In this document: positions 1 through 12,279 of the stretch, one piece after another
Numbering within the stretch: position 1 is the first letter of the stretch
Layout of the letters: each line of letters starts with the position of its first letter
NCBI GenBank assembly: GCA_007570785.1
Contig: ML664163.1
Span: 832,389-896,388 of the forward strand
Length of the DNA: 64,000 nt
Direction: 5' to 3'
Source of the DNA: Antilocapra americana
Lineage: Eukaryota; Chordata; Mammalia; Artiodactyla; Antilocapridae
Program-made: the position numbers and the translations under genes
The notes under the pieces: model-generated
Told to the model about the DNA's origin: nothing
What the model saw: the letters and a program-made list of their open reading frames with translations, nothing else
Database searches by the model: none

Positions 1-348
1 ATGTTCCTGCAAATGGCATTATTACATTCTTTTAATGGCTGAGTACTATTCCATTATGTGTGGGGGTGGTATAGGTGTGTGTGTGGGTGTATACCACATC
101 CATTTAAATGTCAAATGACACTTAGGTTGCTTCCATGTCTTGGCTGTTATAAATAGTGCTGCTATGAACATTTGCAGTATGTTCCATAATGCTGCATGTA
201 GTAATACGGAAGTTGTGTGTAATATGAAGTAATATGTAAATAGTGTTGCATATATCTTTTGAAATTAGAGTTTTCTCTGGATATATGCCCCGGAGTGGGA
301 TTGTTAGATCATAGGGTAACTGTTTTTAGTTGTTTAAGAAACCTCCAT

Positions 349-1881
349 TCACACTCACCTAGAGCCAGACATTCTGGAAGGTGAAGTCAAGTGGGCCTTA
401 GAAAGCATCACTACAAACAAAGCTAGTGGAAGTGATGGAATTCCAGTTGAGCTATTTCAAATCCTGAAAGATGATGCTGTGAAAGTGCTGCACTCAATAT
501 GCCAGCAAATTTGGAAAACTTAGCAATGGCGACAGGACTGGAAAAGGTCAGTTTACATTCCTATTCCAAAGAAAGGCAATGCCAAAAAATGCTCAAACTA
601 CCGCACAGTTGCACTCATTTCACACACTAGTAAAGTAATGCTCAAAATTCTCCAAGCCAGCCTTCAGCAATACATGAACTGTGAACTTCCAGATGTTCAA
701 GCTGGTTTTAGAAAAGGCAGAGAAACCAGAAATCAAATTGCCAACATCCACTGGATTATCGAAAAAGCAAGAGAGTTCCACAAAAACATCTACTTCTGCT
801 TTATTGACTATGCCACAGCCTTTGACTGTGTGGATCACAATAAACTGTGGAAAATTCTGAAAGAGATGGGAATGCCAGACCATCTGACCTGTCTCTTGAG
901 AAACCTGTATGTAGGTCAGGAAGCAACAGTTAGAACTGGGCATGGAACAACAGACTGGTTCTAAATAGGAAAAGGAGTACATCAAGGCTGTATATTGTCA
1001 CCCTGCTTATTTAACTTCTATGCAGAGTACATCATGAGAAACGCTAGGCTAAAAGAAGCACAAGCTGGAGTCAAGATTGCCAGGAGAAATATCAATAACC
1101 TCAGATATGCAGACAACACCACCCTTATGGCAGAGTGAAGAGGAACTAAAAAGCCTCTTGCTGAAAGTGAAAGAGGAGAGTGAAAAAGTTGGCTTAAGGC
1201 TCAACATTAAGAAAACTAAGATCATGGCATCCCGTCCCATCACTTCATGGCAAATAGATGGGGAAACAGTGGAAACAGTGTCAGACTTTATTTGTTTGGG
1301 CTCCAAAATCACTGCAGATGGTGATTGCAGCCATGAAATCAAAAGACGCCTACTCCTTGGAAGGAAAGTTATGGCCAACCTGGATAGCATATTGAAAAGC
1401 AGAGACATTACTTTGTCAACAACGGTCCGTCTAGTCAAGGCTATGGTTTTTCCAGTAGTCATGTATGGATGTGAGAGTTGGACAGTGAAAAAGACTGAGT
1501 GCCAAAGAATTGATGCTTTTGAACTGTGGTGTTGGAGAAGACTCTTGACAGTCCCTTGGACTGCATGGAGATCCATCCAGTCCATCCTAAAGGAGATCAG
1601 TCCTGGGTGTTCATTGGAAGGACTGATGTTGAAGCTGAAACTCCAATACTTTGGCCACCTCATGCAAAGAGTTTATTCATTGGAAAAGACGCTGATGCTG
1701 GAAAGGATTGGTGGCAGGAGGAGAAGGGTAAGACAGGATGAGATGGCTGGATGGCATCACCGACTTGATGGACATGGGTTTGGGTGGACTCTGGGAGTTG
1801 GTGATGGACAGGGAGGCCTGGTGTGCTGCGGTTCATGGGGTCGCAAAGAGTCGGACACGACTGAGCAACTGAACTGAACAG
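349..1881 (+). mobile_element. 5'-truncated BovB LINE inserted into an old L1
   Basis: Reverse transcriptase half of BovB, from actcacctagagccagac to the characteristic 3' end ...actgagcaactgaactgaac. Readable blocks are 638-964 (RT fingers/palm, CFIDYATAFDCVDHNKLWK) and 1077-1877 (C-terminal domain). The catalytic YADD box reads YADN at 1106-1117, and stops interrupt the frame, so it is dead. The 13-bp repeat aagaaacctccat at 336-348 and 1882-1894 is the target-site duplication, and L1 sequence resumes exactly after it. Confidence 0.93.
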
Positions 1882-2293
1882 AAGAAACCTCCATACTGCT
1901 TTTCATAGTGGCTGTACCAATTTGCATTCCCACCAACAGTGTAGAGATTTTTCTTTTCTACACACCCTCTTCAACACTTGTTTATAGATTTTTTGATGAT
2001 GGCATTTCTGACTGGTGTGAAGTGATATCTCATTGTAGTTTTGATTTTCTTTTCTCTAATAATCAATGTTGAGCATCTTTTCATGTGCCTATTGGCCGTC
2101 TTTATGTCTTCTTCGGAGAAATTTCTGTGTAGGTCTTCTGCCCTTTTTGATTATATTGTTTGGTTTCTTATTACTGAGTTGTGTGAGCTGTTTATGTAGT
2201 TTGGAAATTAAGCCCTTGTTGGTCACATCATTTACAAATATTTTTTTTTCCCATTCTTTGAATTATCTATTCATTTTGTTTATTGTTCCTTTT

Positions 2294-2698
2294 GGGCTTC
2301 CCTTGTGGCTCAGCTTGTAAAGAATCCACCTGCAGCGCTGGAGACCTGAGTTCAGTCCCTGGGTTGGGATGATCCCCTGGAGAAGGGAAAGGCTATCTAC
2401 TCCAGTGTACTGGCCTGGAGAATTCCATGGACTTTGTAGTCCGTGGGGTCTCACAGAGTCAAACACAAATGAACGACTTTCACTTTCATTGAGATTCCCT
2501 GGCTCAGATAGTAGAGTCTGTCTGCAGTTTGGGAGACCCAGGTTTATCCTTGGGTCGGGAAGATCCCCTGGAGAAGGAAATGGCAACCCACTCTGGTACC
2601 CTTGCCTAGAAAATTCCATGGATGGAGGAGCCTGGTGGGCTACAGTCTATGGGGTCACAAAGAGTTAGACACAACTGAGTGACTTCACTTTTCACTTT
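2294..2698 (+). mobile_element. Two tandem Bov-tA SINEs
   Basis: Two head-to-tail units, about 2294-2492 and 2493-2698. Each begins with a tRNA-derived part (gcttccct..ggctcag, or its decayed form) and continues through gatcccctggagaag to ...gactttcactttcatt or ...gacttcacttttcacttt. They interrupt the minus-strand L1. The first is more diverged than the second. Confidence 0.85.
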
Positions 2699-4017
2699 GC
2701 TGAGCAAAAGCTTATGAGTTTGATTAGGTCCCATTTATTTGTTTTTACTTTTATTTCTTGCGTTAGGAGAATGACCTAAGAAAACATTGCTACAATTTAT
2801 GTCAGAGAATGTTTTGCCTATGTTCTCTTCTAGGAGTTTTATAGTGTTCTGTCTTACATTTAAGCTATTTTGAGTTCATTTCTGTTTATAATGTGAAGGG
2901 TGTGTTTTAACTTCATTGATTTACATGCGGCTGTTCAACTTTCCCAACACTAGTTAGTATACAGATTCTTTTCCCTGTTGTATACTCTTGCTTCCTTTGT
3001 CAAAGATTAACTGACCATAGGTGTGTGGGTTTATTTCTAAGCTCTGTATTCCGTTGCATTTATTCCTATGTCTGCTTATGCCAGTACCACACTGTTTTGA
3101 AGACTGTAACTTTGTACTGTTGTCTGAAGTCTGGGAGGGTTATGCCTCCAGCTTATTCTTTTCCCTCAGGTTTGCTTCAACAATTCTGGGTCTTTTGTGA
3201 CTTCATATAAATTTTAGTGTTATTTGTTCTAGTTCTGTGAAAAATGTAGTGGATATTTTGATAAGGATTGCATTGAATCTGTAGTTTGCTTTGGGTAGTA
3301 TGGCCATTTTAACAATATCAATTCTTCCAACCCAAGAACAGGGGATATCTTTCCATTTGCTGAAATGGAAAGTTTGCCTTTAATTTTCTTTCAGTTTTCA
3401 TCTTCAGTTTCCTTTAATCAATGATTTATAGTTCTCAGCAAAGAAATTTTTCAGATCCTTGGCTAGGTTTATTCCTAAGGGTTTTTTGGGAGGGGCAGGC
3501 AGGGGGTGATTTTAAATGAATTTATTTTTTTACTTTCTGATGTCTCATTGTTCCTGTAAAGAAATGCAGCATATTTCTGGATGTTAATCATGTATTCTGT
3601 TACCTTGTGAATTTTATCAGTTACAGTTTTTGTGTGGAGTCTTTCTTTAAAAGAGTTTTCTATGTATAGTGAGTGTCCTCATCTGTATATAATGGCATTT
3701 TTACCTCTTCCCTTCCAATTTGGATACCACAAAGGGCTTTTTATATATAATGTCAAGTGCTGCGTAATAGAATGACATTTCACAGTTAGTAGAGTAGTTT
3801 GAGGTCCACTTTCATTATGTTATTAAAAACTAATTTTTCACTAAGCAGCTGAGCATTTGGCAGGGATTTAGTAGTGAATGTGATTCTGCCTCTGTTACAT
3901 TGTCTACATTCTTATTCTAAGAGTTATGTTTCATCTCACTTATCTCAAAAAGCCAAAAGATAACAATGCATTAGAGTATTCTTATTCTTTTCTCAAACTT
4001 CAAATAAAAAGACTTGT

Positions 4018-4394
4018 TTTATCCAGAGTGAAGTAAGCCAGAAGCAAAAACAACAATACAGTATATTAACACATATATATGGAATTTAGAAAGACGGTAA
4101 CGAGAACCCAACATGCGAGACAGCAAAAGGAACGCAGATGTATAGAACAGACTCGTGGACTTTGTGGATGAGGGTAAGGGTGGGATGATATGGGAGAAGG
4201 GCATTGAAACAAGTTAATTATCATATGTCTAATCAATCGCCAGCCCAGAATTGATGCTCGGGACTGGTGCAGCGAGATTTCCCGGGGGGGAGGGAGGAGG
4301 GAGGGGGGACCCGGAGGGGAAGCATATGTAAACCCATGGTGATATCATGACATTGTATGGCAAAAACAATAAAAAAAAAAAAAAAAGAAAAAAA
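4018..4394 (+). mobile_element. Young 5'-truncated L1 3' end with poly(A)
   Basis: It starts at tatccagagtgaagtaagcc and ends in ggcaaaaacaataaaa plus a long A run. A 12-bp target-site duplication (aaaaagacttgt) lies at 4006-4017 and 4395-4406. The 3' untranslated part contains a G-rich block at 4284-4308. The same subfamily occurs in reverse at 16,597-17,048. Confidence 0.88.
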
Positions 4395-4406
4395 AAAAAG
4401 ACTTGT

Positions 4407-5290
4407 GATTAGCCTTTGGAAAATACAACACTGTTCATGTTCATTTAGGCAGGGTTTTCCTTCACCCACAAATAAAGACTAGTATTAACTACTACAAACT
4501 AATTAGCTCACAGTTAATCAGCATGTTAGATGTCTGGATTCTTAAAGAACAGTGAGCCCAGACCCTATGTATTTTACAAAAATATTTAAGCTTTATATTG
4601 CATTTTCAGATAAGAGATCCTATGATTCAAACACAAACTGATACGTAATTTAAAAACATGTTTTTTGGGCAGTTTAACTCCTGGGAGTTTATCCTAAGGA
4701 AATAAAAGGATGTGCACTAAGATTTAGATACAGTAATATTCATTACAGCACTGTTTATTGTGGTACAAAATTGGAAATCACCAATGTATACAGTTAGAGG
4801 ACTATACAGTTAAAGTACTGTCATTCAGTAGAATAATGTATAGCCTTTCTAAAAAGATATAGAAATATATAAGTACATGGAAAGAGATTCCTGTTGTGTT
4901 AAGTGGAAAAAGCAGGAAGCCAAACTCTTTAACAAGGATTCGTTTATCAACTTGTCTTTAAGGTGCGCATTCTCGATTGCTCAGTTGTGTCCAGTTCTTT
5001 GCTACCCCATGGACTGTAGCCCACAAGGCTCTGCTGTCCATGGAATTCTCCAGGCGAGAATAGTGGGGTGGGTTGCCATTTCCTTCGAGGGATCTTCCTA
5101 ACCTAGGGGTGGAACCTACACCTCCTGCATCTACCACTCTGCACCTGGGAAACCCACAGATGTGTATAAATGTGTATTTATTGTATATGTAACTGTAAAT
5201 GTTGAACAGAGGTTGCCTCTGCATAATGAAATTGTGTGAATTTGTTTTTTGCATTCTAAAGTTTTTAAGTAAATGTTAATTTTTTAAAAC
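4407..5290 (+). mobile_element. Ancient L1 3' end fragment interrupted by a Bov-tA
   Basis: From about 4680 the text (cagcactgtttattgtgg, caaaattggaaatcacc, aataatgtatagcc) follows the degenerate end of old mammalian L1 elements on the plus strand. It continues after the SINE at 4961-5155. Sequence 4407-4680 is AT-rich and unassigned. Confidence 0.55.
4961..5155 (-). mobile_element. Bov-tA SINE
   Basis: Reverse-complement Bov-tA: ttgctcagttgtgtccag ... ggttgccatttccttc ... caccactct/gcacctgggaaaccc. Diverged. Confidence 0.85.
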
Positions 5291-6717
5291 TAGCATTTCA
5301 AGACATGAGTTTTATAACCACATCTAAATTTAACTTGATTGTATCTATGACAGGTTTCATCTATGAAATGAAGATAATACATACTTCATAGTATTATACT
5401 TTGTAAGAAATAAAATGTGTGACTTTTAGTAGTTTTTCAATAAGTGTTTATCTGAACCTTTTAGAAAACTGGAATAGAAACCGTTATTGCCTTTGTTCAT
5501 TTTCTTATTTGTCCACAAATCTATAGCCAATTGTAGACAGAAAATTAATGATAAAGATTATGAATTTTCAAAAGTAGCGGAGGGTAGTGAGAAGGTTAGT
5601 ACTACCAGTTAAATCTTAAATTCAAACTACTATTGTCTCTACCTTGGGGTAACAATTTTATTGACTAAAGCTAGTCTAGGTTGCTCTCCTACCTAATTTA
5701 CTTCTATTAAGTACCTGAGCAGTGTAAACATTTTTCTCTTAGAAAGAAGCATCTCATACTTTAAATCAGCCTTCTCTTGGGTGTCATGGCCTTTCCCAAC
5801 TGATGAACATAATACAAAAATTATCATGAAGTTGCACGTTGTTACTTCTTTAATTTCCTAGAAGAGAGTGTGTAGGAAAGATATAGTTGAGAAAAGCTTG
5901 CCAAACTTTAATAACAAAACTATGTTTAGTATTTGGGTCCTGTTATATTCCCCTCTGTTTTGATAGATTTATGAACACTAAAAGCAACTTAAGCAGCATA
6001 TTTGTAATAGCTTCATTGATTTTCCACTTTATAAAGAGTTTGCTTATTCTATATTAATATTTCTATTTAGAAGTGTCATTTTCATGTTAGCCTCTTTAAA
6101 AAGTCCAAAAATATTTAGTCCAAAGTAAAGATTTATGTATTTGTGTTAACAGAAATTATGAAAATACACAACTTTAGTTGTAATATCAAGGAAGGGTTAT
6201 AAAATATTGGGAATTCATATAGAATCAAGAAGAGAGATAATGTGGTAATAGATATTTGAAATTGACTGTGTAAAAATACTAAAAGGATAAGCAAGGTCAC
6301 CCTGAACCATTTAGTCTGAGTGGCATTTCATGCAAATATCCTTGAGGTTAGACTGACTGAAGCCATGATTTGAATTGCTGCTGTCTTTGAGCTACTGATC
6401 TGAAAGACTCAAATATTGACGTGGATTCTTCCAAGTAGTAAAATGTCTCATTTGCTATGATACCTAGCTGGTCATTTAACTTCTGATCACTCTGCTAGTA
6501 TTTCTATGGGCTTTTGTTTTGTTGTAAGTTTAGTTCAGTTGTGATTACATATTAATCAAATGTGTTTATGTTCCTTTTGGGTCTGTCTGATTCTGTGGAC
6601 AGTAGTATCACCTTAATTTAACAATTGTGAGCTTCTCTATTTGGGGAAAAGGAAATAGATTATATAAGCACATACGTGGTGCAAAATTCAAAATTTCTGA
6701 GAGTTTTAAATTATTTT
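5291..6717. other. Unassigned AT-rich intergenic DNA
   Basis: No convincing coding frame, RNA gene or clear repeat family. About 5340-5450 has the look of a decayed MIR (gaaatgaagataataca...), but I cannot confirm it. Confidence 0.5.
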
Positions 6718-6985
6718 TTTGGCTATGCTAGGTCTTCATTGCTGGGCACGGGCTTTCTCTAGTTGGGGCAATTGGGGACTACTCTCCAGTTGCAGTTCTC
6801 AGGCTTCTCATTGCGGTGGCTTCTCTTGTTGCAGAGCACAAGGTCTAGACCAGTCAGACTTCAGTAGTTGTGGCATGTGGGCTTACTGCCCCACTGCATG
6901 TGGAATCTTCCCAGCCTAGGGATTGAACCCATGTCCCCTGCATTGGCAGAAGGATTCTTACCCTCTGAACCACCACAAAGTCCTC
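6718..6985 (-). mobile_element. Ruminant tRNA-derived SINE (CHR type)
   Basis: Ends with the tRNA-related part in reverse (gattgaacccatgtcccctgcattggcagaaggattcttaccctct... shortened here), preceded by the gagcacaaggtctag and gtggcatgtgggcttactg body typical of this SINE group. The A-rich tail appears as T run at 6713-6720. Confidence 0.8.
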
Positions 6986-7084
6986 AGTGGCTTTTCTTAG
7001 ATGCATCTGAGAATTGAGGTCACAGGACTAACCACCTCAAAAAACTGGAAAAACAGATGAATGCAGAGGATTATAGATCAATCT

Positions 7085-8082
7085 ACCTGTGGAAAATTCT
7101 TAAATGGGAATACCAGACTACCTTACCTGCCTCCTGAGAAATCTGTATGCAGGTCAAGAAGCAACAGTTAGAACTGGACATGAAACAACAGATCGGTTGC
7201 AATTTGGGAAAGGACTATGTCTAGGCTGTATATTGTCACTCTGCTTATTTAACTTCTGTGCAGTGTACATCATGCAAAATGCTTGGTTGAATGAATCGCA
7301 AGCTGGAATCAAGATTAACTGGAGAAATATCAACAATCTCATATATGCAGAAAAGTGAAGAGGAACTAAAGAGCCTCTTGATGAAATAAGAATAAAAACT
7401 GGCTTAAAACTCAACATTCTAAAAATTAAGATCATAGAATCTGGTCTCATCACTTCATGGCAAATAGATGGAGAAAAAGTGGAAACAGGGACAGTTTTTT
7501 TTCTTGGGCTTCAAAATCACTGAACAGTGACTGCAGATGTGAAACTAAAAGACACTTGCTCCTTGGAAGAAAAGCTATGACCAACCTAGATAGCATATTA
7601 AAAAACAGAGACATCGGTTTGCAGACACAGGTCCATATAGTCAAAGCTATGGTTTTTTTCCAGTAGTCATGTATGGATGTGATAGTTGGACCATAAAGAA
7701 GACTGAGTGCCGAAGAACTGATGCTTTTGAATTGTGCTGGAGAAGACCGTTGAGAGTCCCTTGGCTTGCAAAGAGATCAAACCAGTCAATCCTGAAGGAA
7801 ATGAGTCCTGAGTATTCACTGGCAGGACTGATGATAAAGCTGAAGCTCCAATACTTTGGCCATCTGATGTGAAGACCCAACTCATTGGAAATACCCTGAT
7901 GCTGGGAAAGATTGAGAGCAGGAGAAGGGGCAACAGAGGATGAGATGGTTGGATGGCATCACCAACTCAATGGACAAGAGTTTGAGCAAGCTCCAGGAGA
8001 TTGTGAAGGACAGGGAAGCCTGGCATGCTACAGTCCATGGACTACAAAGACTCGGACATGACTGAAGGACTGAACAACAAAC
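7085..8082 (+). mobile_element. BovB LINE fragment with internal deletions
   Basis: Covers the RT palm to the 3' end: WLNESQAGIKINWRNINNLI near 7300, CETKRHLLLGRKAMTNLDSI near 7545, and ...actgaaggactgaac at the end. The catalytic YADD is lost (reads Y-A-E-K) and several frameshifts are present. Bases 7000-7084 before it and 8083-8220 after it look like the 3' end of an older L1 that it entered. Confidence 0.88.
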
Positions 8083-8220
8083 TGTAAACTATGGTTAATG
8101 TATCAGCACTGGTGCACTAATTGTAATAAATGTACCAAACTAATGTAAAGTGTAAGTAATAGGGTCTCGAGGTGGATAAGTGTAACTCTAAAACTATAGT
8201 AAAAATGTGTTATTTTTAAA
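8083..8220 (+). mobile_element. Old L1 3' end remnant
   Basis: Text such as ctatggttaatgtatcagc and gtaaaaatgtgttattttt resembles the L1M-type 3' untranslated end. 8225-8700 beyond it is AT-rich and not assigned to a family with confidence. Confidence 0.5.
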
Positions 8221-8708
8221 GAAAAAAGGATACACGATAATTATTAAACCTTTTACTCCTCTCTCTTAGCCATCTAGTTCTCCATAGATTCATTTCACTC
8301 GTTACTAGTTTACGTCGTCTCAAAGAGAAGTAGAATACATACAAATATGTATAAGGATATACATATTTTTGGTAGGTTACAGAAATGAAAACATTCTCTG
8401 CATATTATTCTGTACCTTCCCTACCACACAGTACCTGGGAAAATGTTGCAGGGTGTCAGCATGCATAGAGCTTCCTGCTAATTTTTGACAGTTGCATAAT
8501 ATTCCACTGAAAGATATGCAGTCATTATCCAACTCACATTAGCAAATACAAATTTTTGCATCTTTTGCTATAATGAAGACTCTGCTATTAATATTTTATA
8601 GGAATGTCATTTGAAGTAGGATTACTTGGTCTAAATGTATTTGCATTTTAAGTTACCCCACCAGAAATTTTTGTTTCCCCACATCCTCATTATTTTGTTA
8701 CAGGCATG

Positions 8709-8928
8709 CATGTGTGCTAAGTCGCTTCGGTCATGCTGACACTTTGCATACTCATAACCATTGCCCTCCAGGCTCCTCTGTCCATGGGATTCTCCAGGCA
8801 AGAACACTGGAGTGGGTTGCCATGCCCTCCTCCAAGGGATCTTCCCAACTCAGGGATCTAATTCACATCTCTCACGTCTCCTGCATTGGCAGGCAGGTTC
8901 TTTACCACTATCACCACCTGAAGAGTCC
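8709..8928 (-). mobile_element. Bov-tA SINE
   Basis: Reverse Bov-tA: gctaagtcgcttcggtcatg ... ggattctccaggcaagaac ... caccacctgaagagtcc. Confidence 0.9.
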
Positions 8929-9150
8929 TTATTACAAGCAAACAGTTTCAGTTATTATGGTGTTAAACTTTTCACAGCTATGTACATGTAAAAATTACAT
9001 TTCTTCTGTATCCTTTTTTGTGAGCTGCTTAATCCCTTTCCAGTTTTTCTCTTGGATCATCCATTATTTTCTTATTGGATTGCAGGTAGTTTTTAGTAAG
9101 TAAAATTTCCAATTGCCTATGATAAAATTGCAAATATTTTTCCTGGTTAG

Positions 9151-10020
9151 TTCAGTTCAGTTAAGTCACTCAGTCGTGTCCGACTCTTAGCGACCCCTTG
9201 AATCGCAGCACACCAGGCCTCCCTGTCCATCACCAACTCCCAGAGATTACCCAAACTCATGTCCATCGTGGAGAAGGCAATGGCAACCCACTCCAGTACT
9301 CTTTGCCTGGAAAATCCCATGGACGGAGGAGCCTTATAGACTGCAGTCCATGGGGTTGCAAAGAGTTGGACATGACTGAGCGACTTCACTTTCACTTTTC
9401 ACTTTCATGCATTGGAAAAGGAAATGGCAACCCACTCCAGTATTGTTGCTGGGAGAATCCCAGGGACGGCGGAGCCTGGTGGGCTGCTGTCTATGGGGTT
9501 GCACAGAGTCGGACATGACTGAAGCGACTTAGCAGCAGCAGCACGTTCATCGAGTCAGTGACGCCGTCCAGCCATCTCATCCTCTGTCGTCCCCTTCTCC
9601 TCTTGCCCCCAATCTTTCCCAGCATCAGGGTCTTTTCCAGTGAGTCACCTCTTCGCATCAGGTGACCAAAGTATTAGAATTTCATCTTCAACATCAGTCC
9701 TTCCAATCAGTCCTCCCAGGACTGATCTTTAGGATGGACTGGTTGGATCTTGTAGTTCAAGGGACTCTCAAGAGTCTTCTCCAACACCACAGTTTAAAAG
9801 CATCAATTCTTTGGCACTCAGCTTTCTTCACAGTCCAACTCTCACATCCATACGTGACTACTGGAAAAACTATAGCCTTGACTAGATGAACCTTTGTTGG
9901 TAAAGTAATGTCTCTGCTTTTCAATATGCTATCTGGGTTGGTCGTAACTTTCCTTCCAAGGAGTAAGTGTATTTTAATTTCATGGCTGTGGTCACCATCT
10001 GCAGTGATTTTGGAACGCAC
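9151..10020 (-). mobile_element. BovB LINE 3' part, minus strand, split by a Bov-A2
   Basis: Begins with the reversed BovB end (ttcagttcagttaagtcact) and runs back to the RT C-terminal domain (KITADGDHSHEIKIHLLLGR on the minus strand near 9990). It is interrupted at 9271-9540 by a SINE. Likely target-site repeat tcctggttag (9141-9150) and ttccagttag (10021-10030), 8 of 10 bases equal. Confidence 0.9.
9271..9540 (-). mobile_element. Bov-A2 SINE (two Bov-A units) inside BovB
   Basis: Two similar units joined by gacttcacttttcactttcatgcattgg, ending in a gca repeat (gcagcagca at 9532-9540): a reversed Bov-A2. Short imperfect flanking repeat (catgtccatcg / cacgttcatcg) marks insertion into the BovB. 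Confidence 0.88.
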
Positions 10021-10030
10021 TTCCAGTTAG

Positions 10031-11355
10031 CTGACTTTTAACTTTGTTTATGGTGTATTTTCTTATGGAAAATTTTAAATTTTTTAAATCTTTTCTAATT
10101 TTGCTATTGTAGCTTGATAATGTTTTAATATTTTATAGGACTCATTTCTTCATTTTTTATTTAAGGATTTTCCTGAATATACTTGTTCATTTGTTTTTTC
10201 CATATTATTTTAGAATCATTTTGTCTCTTTCAAAAAAAGTTGGTCATTTTTATTTAAATAATGTTAGATTTATAGATTTATTCAGAGAGAATATCCTTGT
10301 ACTGTTAAGTCAACTTTTCTTAAACATGATACGCCTTTCCATGGATTCAAGTGTTTTATGACTTTTAATGATATTTTATTTGAATCTAGTTTTTGTATGC
10401 ACTTAAATTTTAATTTTGTTTTAAATTTTAATTTTAATCATCTCTTTACTATATTTTCTGATTTAAAATGTATATATATATATATATGAAAGTTACTTAT
10501 TTCTATAAGCAGTTTCATATTTTGTATCCAAACTATTACTGAAGTTACCTGAAAGAATCTAAGAGAACCACCTATTTTATGATATTAACATGTCACCATT
10601 AAGTATGATCGATATAGTTGTTGTTTTAGAAATGCTTTATGAGATTTTTAAAGTTTATGTTTTGAGTATAAAAGAATATAAAAATTTTGAATGCTTTCTC
10701 TGCACGGGATATTGTAAGTAGCATGGTCCCCTCTGTTTCCATTGATGCTGCAGAATTGGATCCTCCTATCCTGCAGGCTTAGGCTCTGCTGGATTTGAGT
10801 TTCTAGTTCCCAGAGTAAAATTCTTTCATCAAGTGATACAACAAATGTTCTATTAAACTGGAATTTGAGACCAGCAGCTGGGCCTTTGAGTTTCTAATGC
10901 CAGTGAACCACCAGGAAAAGAAAGGGTTACTTTACTGGCTGAGATGAATGATCCTACACAATACACAATGGAGGCAGGCAGGCAGGACAATGTCTGAAAC
11001 AGAGGAGAGTCTCTGAGGGACCTCTTAGTACTCCTTTGTGGCAAAATGAATAGAAAACTGCATCAACTGCTAATGATTCCAGACAGGTAAGACAGTTTGC
11101 ATTGCCCCAGTAAGTAACAACCTAAGACCAACTGAAGTGTTTACTAAAAGCAAAGATATGGAATGAATAGTGCTAGAAGAAAGATAGAAATACCAGCAGT
11201 GACAACATGTTTACAAAAATAGGGGCTGTGATGGTTACCAGTATTTTATCCCAACTTTGAAATGAATGTGTATATTCTTTCCATTTCAGTCCTTTCTCTT
11301 TGCACGCCTCTTGTTTCCTAATCCCCTGTTATCTAATGTGAGTTAATAGTGGTTA
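10031..11355. other. Unassigned AT-rich DNA with a (TA)n tract
   Basis: No gene recognised. A TA dinucleotide run lies at 10469-10487. From 10,700 the base composition becomes more even, but no family is recognised. Confidence 0.5.
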
Positions 11356-11556
11356 ACTTCCCAGGTGGTGCTAGTGGTAAAGAATCTGCCTGCAGGAGAC
11401 ACAAGAGATGCAGGTTCAACCCCTGAGTCGGGAAGATAATCTGGAGGAGGAAATGGCAACCCACTCCAGTATTCTTGCCTAGAGAATCCCACGAACAGAG
11501 GAGCGTGGTAGGCTATGGTGCATGAATTGGCAAAGAGTTGGACGTGATTGAGCACA
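11356..11556 (+). mobile_element. Bov-tA SINE
   Basis: Plus-strand unit: acttcccaggtggtgctagt ... gatgcaggttcaacccctg ... gagttggacgtgattgagc. Confidence 0.9.
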
Positions 11557-12279
11557 ACCTTGTGGCCTGGTATTTAGGTTACGGTATATCAAAGAAGTAG
11601 TAGGATTCAGCCCAAAGAGGAATGGATATCACCAGTGACTGAGGTGACATATAACTCTATGTCCTCTGGGAAGACGGTAAGTTTTGCACAAGGATAGATG
11701 AATCATTTTAAGTAAGAGTGTAATTTTTCTACTGTGTAAGTATGACTGGAAGTATATTTCCCAGAACCCCATTTTAAGATACAGAATTCAGTAGAGAAAC
11801 TACATGAGAATTGGAAGGCAGAGACAAAACAGCTGTCTTGCTTTCTGAAGGTTTCCATGTTAGGTGTGGTGACAGAAAGCAGGGGGTCCAGGTTATCTTC
11901 ACTCCCTTAGCTCTGGGTGCAGCTCTTCTCCCACTTGCCAGCCCTAGCAGACATGCAAGCAGCAGCTTTCTGTAGACATCAGCTTTTCTTCAGTCTCTTC
12001 TGGCAGCTGCCTAGATTCCCTTTCAAACTTATACAGCTTGGTCCAGTGCTTCAGAAGAGTGGGAGTTTGTCTCTGATCGACCAGCTTCCTCTTTAAGGAA
12101 GGGCATCTTCCACAATTGTTTCTTAGTCCTGTTATAATCCTTTATCCCACAATATCCATAGTAGTACTGCTCTCCTGATGCAACTGTGACACTCACACTT
12201 ACTCCTTTCTAACTTCTGGAAGTATAATCTTAAGCCAGCCTCCCACCTATCCCAGAGTCCCTGAGCTCGTAAATAACCA
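11557..12279. other. Unassigned DNA
   Basis: No coding frame or repeat that I recognise. Confidence 0.5.

Larger units (their letters stand above)
1..3740 (-). mobile_element. Old L1 LINE, minus strand, interrupted by BovB and Bov-tA
   Basis: Plus-strand text such as ggctgagtactattccatt, catagtggctgtaccaattt, gctgagcaaaagcttatgag and gttctgtgaaaaatg is the reverse complement of L1 ORF2 and its 3' side. The L1 blocks are 1-348, 1882-2293 and 2699-about 3740, collinear with the family once the two insertions are removed. The copy runs past the left edge of the window. No L1 frame survives. Confidence 0.88.
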
